In this document: positions 47,114 through 56,800 of the stretch, in pieces | Layout of the letters: the number at the start of each line of letters is the position of its first letter | How positions within the stretch are numbered: position 1 is the first letter of the stretch | NCBI GenBank assembly: GCA_015183035.1 | Contig: JACZZP010000016.1 | Coordinates: forward strand, 1,984,001 to 2,048,000 | Source: Meloidogyne chitwoodi | Lineage: Eukaryota; Nematoda; Chromadorea; Rhabditida; Meloidogynidae | DNA: 64,000 nucleotides | Reading direction: 5' to 3' | Program-made: the position numbers and the translations under genes | Notes under the pieces: model-generated | Seen by the model: only the letters and a program-made list of their open reading frames with translations | The model's database searches: none | What the model was told of the DNA's origin: nothing

Positions 47114-47613
47114 AATATTTTATTTAAATGTATTTTTTGTTTTATATTTAGAAGGATGATGACAAACTATTTTAATGTGCGAGCGAATTTTTTAAATGCA
47201 TTATGCCAGAACGTTTAATTTCACGCAAAAATATTCCGAAGCGACTTTTTTCGTCTAACCATTTAATTATTAACTCTCTCGTCTATTTTTTCGGCACACT
47301 CTGAATTCGTCCTACAGTTATAAAACCATGAATTTATAAGTTGTTTAAAAATGCAAGTTTGTGATTTTTAAGATTATTTAATTAAAATTTTTAGGAAAAT
47401 TTTAATTAATCAAGTCAATCATTATTAACAATTAATCTCTAAATGTTATTTATACTCAAAAATTGAAGTTAGAATAGACGATATATTACAATTTTTTAGT
47501 GAAATAAGGCCTAAAAACACGAAATAATTCGAAATTTGCCCATCCCTCTCGTGAATACTTATTTGAACGTAATTCTTCTTTTATTCTTCATAAGAAAGTT
47601 GTTTGTTTGTTTT
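47114..47613. other. Intergenic, gene D to gene C
   Basis: 47182-47290 is the conserved upstream block shared with gene A. From about 47560 the sequence matches the left part of the B-block duplication. No gene is seen. Confidence 0.55.
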
Positions 47614-48978
47614 TTAAAATATTCCTTTAGTACCAAAGGTTCGATCACCATTCATCTCTCTAAGGTGATTATTAAGTACTCTTTCACAACCAAATATTCC
47701 GAAATAGTCGTATAACAGATCATCATAACGATTCTTTTCAATTAATAATTCACGTCTCAGATTGTCAGTCTTAAAAAAATAGAATTTTAATTTAATATTT
47801 CCCCAATTATATAAATATAACTAAAAAATAAACTTCAGCCAAAAGAGCGTTTCTACGTTCTGAAAAGAAGGCATCTTCCAATTCAACCATTTTTCGTTCT
47901 ATAAATTTATCCTCTAACACTTGAGTGTTTCCAAGTTCTAAATAAGCATCTTTACATTTGTTAAGCATATCACTCGTTTCACGAGAACATCTAATCCTAA
48001 AATCATTTAAAGAACGATTTGAATCCGATGTTGAAGTTGTATTATCTTTTTTAATAAAAATTGAATTTAATTAATTTATCAATAATTTTAACCTAATTTT
48101 AAACAATCTTCTAAAAAATAAAAACGCTTTACAGCAGTTTCAAGAATTTGTTGTTTTTCTGCAAATTTATAAAGTCCAACCATAACTCTTAATTCTTCAA
48201 GCAATAGATAACTCTTCTAAATAAATGAAAATTTTTTTTATTCAAAATTATTTATATATTTAAATAAAAAATTTATTTTAAATAAAAAAAAAAATAACAT
48301 TTTTGCGATATAAATCTTCTTGATGAACATTAAGAAAATGTTTTTTAAAATTTTTATAGTTCATTATATTTTCACATTTTGGACAAATTATCTGTCGATC
48401 TCTCATGACATAAATCTAAAAAATTAATTTAAAAAATATAACCTTGTGATAAAAAGTAATTGAATTCTATTTAAAATAGTGGAGAAAAGTAAAAGTTTGA
48501 CCACTGACAGGCATCGAACCTGCAACCTCCAGTGATTGCTAAAACTTCGCTCACACATAACCGGGGACTTTACCGACTAAGCCACAGGATCGACACTTAA
48601 CTTCCTCATTAAATTGACCTTATACTCCGCGTTTTTACTGCTAGCAGCGATCTTCCTTATATAATAGCTGAGATTACTTATCATTTAGTAACATAAAAAT
48701 TTATTTTTTCAGATTTAAGTGTTTAAGTATTAAATTATTTTAATTTAATATTTTTAATTAAATAAACCTACTTTAACATATTTAAAATTTTTTTGAGATA
48801 TTTTGTAAATTAAAGAAGAGCTAGTTAATAAATTTATAGCATAATTTCCCCATTCTTCTTTTTTATCAATTTTTAAATGTTCATTTCTGAATATATTAGA
48901 ATGTATTGCTTTAATTATATTAATAAGTAATTCTGAAGGTAATGAAGAAGTTGAAGATTTTGTTGTTGTTTTTGACAT
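47614..48978 (-). CDS. Gene D: F-box-like / C2H2-like finger family protein
   Basis: The paralogue of gene B with the same five-exon plan. Exon 1 (MSKTTTKSSTSSLPSELL...) differs from B by a single residue over about 69. The finger exon is IYVMRDRQIICPKCENIMN with FKKHFLNVHQEDLY. Then come VGLYKFAEKQQILETAVKRF, DAYLELGNTQVLEDKFIERK and TDNLRRELLIEKNRYDDLL, ending NGDRTFGTKGIF. All four putative zinc ligands are kept although flanking residues change. It lies about 350 bp downstream of the git-1 stop on the same strand; the B block copied this arrangement, so D is likely the source copy. Function is unknown. Confidence 0.66.
48500..48595 (-). pseudogene. tRNA-like element, gene D intron 1
   Basis: TGGCTTAGTCGGTAAAG (A box) and GCAGGTTCGATGCCTGT (B box, good T arm) with a long insert between. 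The acceptor halves CCTGTGG and CAGTGGT do not pair. Counterpart of 43246-43341. Confidence 0.55.
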
Positions 48979-49328
48979 TATTTATTTATTTTTTAAAGTT
49001 AATTGGTTAAAATAATTAATTAGTTGTTATTTATTTGTTTTTTTTATTTAATTTAGTTGTTGACCATTAAGTTTGTAAGAGTATTTCTATTAAATGCATT
49101 CTTCTCACTCAAAAAAAATCTATAAATTATTAAAAAGGCAAAAATTATTTTTTTACCTGTATTTTTAAATTTAAAAAATTACTTGTTAAAATAAAAAAAA
49201 AAATTTTAAATTAAAAATAATAAAAATAATAAAAATTAATAAAAATAATTAAAAAAAAATTTAATTTTAAAAATTAATTTAATAATTAGAAAATATAAAT
49301 TTACTAAAATTAAATATTTTTTAATCAA
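48979..49328. other. Intergenic, git-1 to gene D
   Basis: Very AT-rich. The first 160 bp upstream of gene D are nearly identical to the flank of gene B (43696-43860). This contains the likely promoter of D. Confidence 0.55.
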
Positions 49329-52300
49329 TTAAATATTCTTTTCATCAGCATGTTTATGTACAATTACCAGCAATTCTTTTGCTGCTTTTGCAACATCATA
49401 AGCTGCTTGACAAGCTTCATCAATCTTTTTTTAAAAAATTAAAAATAAAAAAAATTTAAAAAAAACATTTAAAGGCCTAGAAATGCATTTTTTTGAAAGT
49501 TGTTTCATCGCTGATTCCATTAGAAAGGCACAATTTTGAATTATTTCAATACGTATATAAACATCTGGAATTACACTGAGTATGCGTATTATGTGATGAT
49601 TAATCTGAAAAAAAATTAAATTATTTTTTTTATTTTAAATAGTTTTGCGGATAAAAATTTGCGGACTCTTTTCTCCTCTACACACCAACAAACATAAAAA
49701 ATTAAAAAAAATTTTTTGTAGCAAAATTTATTTAAGTAACAAAAAAACATCTTTTAGCTATCCCCTTAAATAAATTAAAAAATAAAAAAACCGAGTCAGC
49801 ATGATACATTGCATTTGTTTCTATATTTATATCCAAATTAGGCTGTAAATCGGCCAATAATGCCTTTAAAAAAATTAAAAATAATTTAAAAAAAAATAAA
49901 CCTTGATTGCATTCGTTAACATTTCAGTTTCTAATATTAAATTATCAGGAAATACTTTAAAAAAATATTTTTTAAAATTTATTTTATTAAAAAAAAAAAC
50001 CTTCTTCATTAAATATTTTATTCATATGAGCATCTACTCTTTGTGATTTATTTGACTGTTCAGTCATTATTTCATTTCTATTAGATGATGGTAATATTGA
50101 ATGTTCTACATCTCTTACTACTTTTAGATGCTAAAAATATTTTTAAAATTTTATTATTATTTTTTAGTATTTTTCTGCTTTTTTGGTAAAAAAGTCCGCA
50201 AATTTTATCCGCAAATTTTTTTTATAATTAGTTGAAAATGGAAAAATATCAAAATAAATATAAAATTCACTATATAAAATTACTCTCTTTCCACATTTTT
50301 AACCCTCCAAAATAATTAATAAAGAAAAAAATATATAAAATATTTGCGGACAAAATTTACAGAAAGTTTTCTCCCAAAATCCCAAATTTATTTATTAAAA
50401 ATTAAAAAAATACCGAAATTGAATGACTCGAATTTTTTCGATAACTTTTCATTATATCATTTGAATTAATATTATTAACAATATTACTTCCCAAAGAATG
50501 CTTCTTTTCATTTTTATTATTTGATGATGAACAAGCAAAAGAATTATTATTATTTTTTTCTTCAATTCTTTTATTATTATTAAATTCATTATTATTATTA
50601 TTTTGTTTAATTGAATTAGAAGAATGAGCTGAATTTATTGATGATAAATTATTATTATTATTTGTAGTAGTTAAATAAGGATAATTATGACGATTATTAT
50701 TATTATTATTATTATTTGTAGTAGTTAAATAAGGATAATTATGACGATTATTATTATTATTATTATTATTACTTATTTTAGCAGATGGATATGTATCTAT
50801 TAAATAAATAAATAAATTTATTAATTTTAATTAATTAAATTATTTAGGTAAATAAATTAATAAAGCGAAGAGCTTTTCAGAGACCAAAACACTTGAGTTA
50901 AAATAAATTAAAATAAAAAAATAGATGTTAAAAATTGCCTCTTTTCATAGGATCAAATGTGGTGGAAATTTGTTTAAAAAAAATTTTTTTTTTGAAACAA
51001 ATTTTACCCAAGTGTTGGTCTCAAGATCCGAAAGCTTCAACCTTTAAGCTGTTTTTTAATTAATTTAAATAAAAAAATACCAGTAGAATAATTAGGAACA
51101 TATTTTTGTTGATTAGAATTAGGTCTAATTAAAGTAGATGCTGACATCATTACTGCCCCAATTTGTGCTGTAGCATTATTTAAAGAAGTTGATAATATTG
51201 AAGAATTTTGTAAAGGTGGAGTTTTATTTGAATTATTCACTTAAAATACTTAAATTTTAAAAAATAATTAAAAAATTAAAAAAACCTTGTGTTGGAGAAA
51301 AACTTCTATGATAATACTGTCTCATCAATTTTTCATCTATTTCGTGTCTAATATTAGTCTGATCATATTCTAAACGTTCTAATGCTTTTTGCATTTGTTT
51401 GAGTGTTCTAAAAGTGTTTTTTAATTTTTTAAAATTTTAAAAAATACCCTAAAATGTCAGTATTGGATATCTCTATTTGTTCCATCTTTTCATTTGTATC
51501 GCTCAATTTTTCTTTCAATTCCAAATAATTATCTAATGAAGAAGGGTGTTGTTGTTCTGGCTCGGAATTGTGTGAAATTGTATTTTGACTTTGTCTAAAA
51601 AATTAATAAAAATAACAAAAATTAAATAATAAACCTGTTCGCTTCGTTTGAACTTCCTGAAAGACACAATTTCCCCCTTACATCAACACAACCACCATCT
51701 AACTGTTCATCACTTAGAAAACAAATTCTAAATTTTAAAAAATAAATATTTAAATTAAAATTAAACAAAACTCATTGCTTTTCATTTCTTCAACGGGAAG
51801 TTGAATTCCAAAATAACGTCTACGTATTTCTTTTAACAAATCAATAACCAAATAGAAAAAATCGGAAGAACTAAATTTTGCCAATTTTTGGCGTAACTGA
51901 TTTCTAGTGGCAGAAAGTAGAGGGTTTGGCTAAATTTTAATTTTTTTAAATTATTAAAAATAAAAAAACCGGTAAAAATATAGCAACATGTTTATGCATT
52001 CTAATTTGTGAATTATTTAATGAAGACCATTGCAAATCTATTTCGCGTCTGTCAACCTATAAATATTAATTGTTTATGTTGTGGAAAAGTCTTTGGATGG
52101 TCGACGGAATCGAACCCTTATGAAAAGAAAACAAAATCCAGAGCACAACCAACTAAGCCAACGAACAATACAATGGTTTGCCCTTTTATTCACTCATATG
52201 CTTTTAATTTAAATTAAAAAAATAATTCATTCACCCACATATTCTTTCGATATACAGAAATTTAAAATTAACAAAAAATAAAATTAAAATAAATAAAACC

Positions 52301-53451
52301 TCATCATAAACATCCTGAACAAGTCTTTCAAAAAGCAAATCAGAAATTAAATGAATTTGTTTGCCTAAATTATGCATTCGTTCTGATAAAAAAGGATCAA
52401 CAAGGTCAGGTATAAGAAAGTGTTGATTATCTTTGTGAGAAGGTTTTCTACCTGTTTTAATTAAAAAATAAAAGAAACTTTTTAAAAAATATACCACAAA
52501 GAAAAAGTGAAAAATGATCAGAAATTTCAAACGAAAGTTCAATTATACGTTCAGCAAGTTCCAACTTTTTTAAAATAATTTTTAATTTAAAATAATTAAA
52601 TTAATACATGTCCTTCTTTCTTTGCAACTTCAGCGGGAGTTTGTCCATTCAAATTTTTACAAGAAAAATCTGTCCCATAAATCCATAATAATTCGACTTG
52701 AAAATCTTGGCCATTTTTGGCAGCAATGTGCTATAAATAAAATTTATAAAAATAAATATATATTTTAAAAATAAACCAAAGGAGTATTTCCTTGATCAAC
52801 AAAATCTGGATTAGCACCAAGTGCTAATAATCTAAACAAAGGTTTAATAATTTAAAATAAGTCTAATAAATACCTTAATGCTGTAATAACATGACCAGTC
52901 CTAACACTTGACCAAAGTTGTCTGTTCCTATTTAAACAATAGAAAATTAAAATAAATTAAGAAAGTTTCATACAAATCGTCCACAGTAAATTCATCTTTA
53001 GCTGGTCTAATTGCATAAATTAAACGTACATATTTATCAGTTATAAATGCTTCCTTTTTTGGAATTATAGGATCACTAAAATTCAAAATTTCCTCAAAAC
53101 AAAAAATTAAATTACTTTGAAACAGGTTTTTTCTTATTAGCTTTTCCAGAATCAATTAATGAGTGTTCCCATATATTATTAGATCCATTTTTATATAAAT
53201 AATTAACCAATTTTAATTGATTTGTGTGCCAAATTCCTCCTGTTAGAGAACGTAGTTGGCTTATATGACGACCTTTTAATAATTAAAAATAAATTAAATT
53301 TTAATAAAATACCAAGATTTCTATGAATAAAACAACATTCTGAACAAATAAGTACACAATGATTTAAAGAAGCCCATCCAGGATCAGAAGCTCCACAATC
53401 TGCGCATGTTTGCGTAGTAAAATCAGCATTACCATTAATTGTACTATTCAT
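49329..53451 (-). CDS. git-1: GIT-type ArfGAP (ArfGAP, ankyrin, SHD, C-terminal FAT-like)
   Basis: An Arf GTPase-activating scaffold that pairs with PIX. Exon 1 has the ArfGAP zinc finger [25 protein letters not shown] with HRNLG (C-x2-C-x16-C-x2-C), then [19 protein letters not shown]. Next are [16 protein letters not shown], ankyrin repeats ([47 protein letters not shown]), an SHD-like segment ([20 protein letters not shown]), a coiled coil near [18 protein letters not shown] and [19 protein letters not shown], and a poly-Asn low-complexity linker. The C-terminus, [18 protein letters not shown] then [20 protein letters not shown], ends DEKNI at 49329. All GIT parts are present in about 18 exons. 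It is head-to-head with nup98. Its last exons were copied to 44072-44256. Confidence 0.88.
50188..50375. repeat. Foldback element, TCCGCAAAT variant, git-1 intron
   Basis: AAAGTCCGCAAATTTTATCC and, about 150 bp on, ATTTGCGGACAAAATTTAC are inverted. Related to the TGTCCGCAAGT elements in gamma-COP and nup98 introns. Confidence 0.6.
50640..50780. repeat. ATT microsatellite with tandem duplication in git-1 exon
   Basis: Within the git-1 low-complexity exon, ATT runs (poly-Asn on the minus strand) flank two head-to-tail copies of a unit of about 55-60 bp encoding [16 protein letters not shown]. The duplication keeps the reading frame. Confidence 0.8.
52079..52175 (-). pseudogene. tRNA-like remnant in git-1 intron
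   Basis: The minus strand has TTGGCTTAGTTGGTTGTGC (A box) and AAGGGTTCGATTCC (B box) with a normal-length spacing, but the T and acceptor stems are mispaired. Confidence 0.45.
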
Positions 53452-53863
53452 TTTAACCTTTAATTTCTCTAGATATATATAAAATGTACAAAAGTTGTTA
53501 AAGAATCAAAAATAAAGGAAAAAAATTATAAAAAACTAAAATAAAGGTAAAAATCTAAATAATCGCAGTAAAAGTGTAATTGTATATTGGTAGCGAAATA
53601 GTATATTAAATAGAGAGGTTTAGAGATAAAAAGAAGCTAGAGATTAATATTTGTGAGACAAACTTTTGAAATTTATAACTTTGGCAATTAATGGAGAATT
53701 GGCAAAGTGTATATAAATTTTATTCTCTATGTCTCTCTTGATTTATTAATACTATTTTCACACAGACGGATTTCGTAATTTATTTGGCTTGCTTTTCTTC
53801 ATTTTAAATCTTTTAAATTTTGTTTTCAAATGTTTTCCTAACTAAAATCTTTTAGATAATAAA
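53452..53863. promoter_or_regulatory. Divergent promoter region git-1 / nup98
   Basis: The 412 bp between two outward-facing start codons must carry both promoters. No individual element is distinctive beyond A/T runs and a TTAATACTATTTTCACACAG acceptor-like site near 53745-53764 in the nup98 leader. Confidence 0.45.
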
Positions 53864-56800
53864 ATGTTAAACTCATTTCCTTCTTCAACAACTGCTAGTT
53901 CTTTATTTGGTTCTCAACCACAAGCTTCATCAACAGGTCTTTTTGGGGCTCCAAAGCCAACAAGTTCATTATTTGGAACAACTACTAATACTACTCAGCC
54001 AACTGGAGGTATTTTTGGGCAACAACAACCAGCTTCGTCAGGTTTTGGATCTACTGGAATTTTAGGAGCAAACAAACCACAATCGGTTATTTATTAAATT
54101 AATATAAAATAATTATGTATTTTAGGCATTTGGTCAAGTATCACAGCCTTCTATTTTTGGACAACAACCTCCACAACAACAAGGAGGACTTTTTGGGAAT
54201 ACTAGCACTTCTGCTACTGGTTTTGGCGCAACAACTGTATTTTAAATTATTTAAAATTCATTATTAATTTTTATTTTAGACATCTACATCTATGTTTGGT
54301 AGCAACCCTGTATCTTCTTTTGGTTTTGGTGGTCAGCAACAACCTCCACAGCAACAACAAACTACTGGAGGACTTTTTGGACAAAAACCTGCTCAACCTT
54401 TTAGTTCTTTTGGATCTACTCAACAACCACAACAATTTGGTTTTATTTTTTACCTCCTTTTATTAATATCTGTATTTAGGTAACACAGCCACCACTGGCA
54501 GTTCATTATTTGGACAACCGTCACAATCATCAACAACTGGTGGTGGATTATTTGGATCTACGAGCACTACAAATAAACCTTCTTCTCTTTTTGGATCTAC
54601 TTCAAATAATCAGTCAGCTGGTTCATTTGGCACAGGTTTTTTTAAAGTTTATTTATACATTTAAGAAAATTTAGTTAAATTTACACCTCCAACTGGTAGT
54701 GACACTATGCAATTGAAAGGTCAACAGACTCAAGTCAGTACTAAACAAATGTGTATTAGTGCTATGAAGGATTTTGAAACCAGAAGTTTGGAGGTTTTTT
54801 TAATTTATGTTTTCTGTTTTATTTTAATTTAAGGAAATTCGTGGTGTTGATTATGCTAGTGGAAGGAAAGTTAGTACATCGAGTGCCCCTGGTTCGGTTT
54901 TTGGACAACAACAACCGCAGCAACAAGGCGGTCTGTTCGGTTCCACGATTTCTAAGCCTGGTGGATTGTTTGGAGGTTTTTATTTATTTATATTTTTGTT
55001 TATTTTGTTTAAAAGCTCCCTCTACAACGACAACTACTAATTCTTTATTTGGTTCTCAACAACCACCTTCATCAACAGGTCTTTTTGGAGCTACAAAACC
55101 AGCAGGTTCAATGTTTGGAGCAAATATTACTACTACTCAGCCAAATGTAGGCCTTTTTGGGCAACCACAGCCTGCATCATCAGGTTTTGGATCTACTGGA
55201 ATTTTAGGAGCGAACAAACCATCGGTTATATTAAATAATAAGATTTTATTAATATTATATTTTTAGGCATTTGGTCAAGTATCACAACCTTCTATTTTTG
55301 GACAACCTCAACTACAACAAGGAGGACTTTTTGGACCTCCTAGTATTGGAGCAACAACTGTATTTTAAATTATTTTGTTTAATATATTTTTATTTTAGAC
55401 ATCCACTTCTATGTTTGGTAGCAACCCTGTACCTTCTTTTGGTTTTGGTGGTCAGCAACAACCTCCACAGCAACAACAAACTACTGGAGGACTTTTTGGA
55501 CAAAAACCTGCTCAACCTTTTAGTTCTTTTGGAGCTGCTCAACAACCACAACCATTTGGTTTTTTACCTTCTTTTATTAAAATATTCTACATTTAGGTAA
55601 CCCAGCTACCACTGGCAGTTCATTATTTGGTCAACCGTCACAACAACCAACAATTGGAGGTGGATTATTTGGATCTAATACAATCACTGCGAATAAACCT
55701 TCTCTTTTTGGATCTACTTTAAATAATAATCAGTCAGCTGGTTCTTTTGGGACAGGTTTTGTTTTTTAAAAAATAAATTTATTACTTTTTAAATTTTTAA
55801 GCAAATCTTCAATCTACTATTGGTTTTTCTTCAAATATAAATACTGCTTCCTTACAAAAAGCGATTATTGATTCTCAGCTTTCAACACTTCCTTATGGAG
55901 ATAGCCCATTATTAAAGATTTCATCTTCGCCAAGAAAAACTGCTCAGGATATTAACATGTTTTTTTAAAGAGATATATTAATTAATTTATTTTTTTTTTT
56001 AGTCTTCAAAGACAGCTCAACTTTAGTTCAAAGGATGATGGTCAAAATTCTACAAGTCCTCAACAAAATTCTTTTTTGGCTGATATTTCTGTTGTTTCAA
56101 CAATTTCAAAAGGAACTCAAGAATTATCTAAAGATGTTTCAATCGGAGAAACTAATATTTTTGATACAAGTTTAAGTTACAAGCCTATTATTATTTTACC
56201 TTCTGTTGGATTTGGAGCAGCTTTGGGATTACGGCATTCACCAAAATTAACAAAATCTTTTGCAAGGTTTCTTTTTTTTAAATTTAATTTTTATTTTTTT
56301 TTAAAGTGAAAAATCATTTATTTCTGGAAAATCATCACTTCATCACAGTTTCATTGAAGATGATAATAACAAAAAAATTAAATCTTTGGATATGTCTGTT
56401 GTTTTTGAGCCTTGTAATAATGTAAATTAAATAAAAAAAATTTTTTAATTTATTTGTATTTTAATTTTAAAGGATAATAATTATTTTCTTGTTGAAAAAT
56501 CTCAAGTTAATTCTGTAGCTGTTCCACTACATTTATCACCTTCTTCTGAAGAAAGTGAACGTCCAATAATTGAAGAAATTCCAGTAAATTTTTATTTGAT
56601 CATTTTTTTAAATATTTAAACAAAAAAAAATTATTTTCAGTCACCACCCGAAGAAATAATTCCAGAAATTCTTTCTTCTAAAGAAAATGTTCAACATCAT
56701 CATCAACAACAAAAAAATTTAAAAAATAAATTTAAAATAATATTAACTCGTCCAGAATATTATACAGAACCTTCAATAGAAAATTTGGAATCTTTATTTA

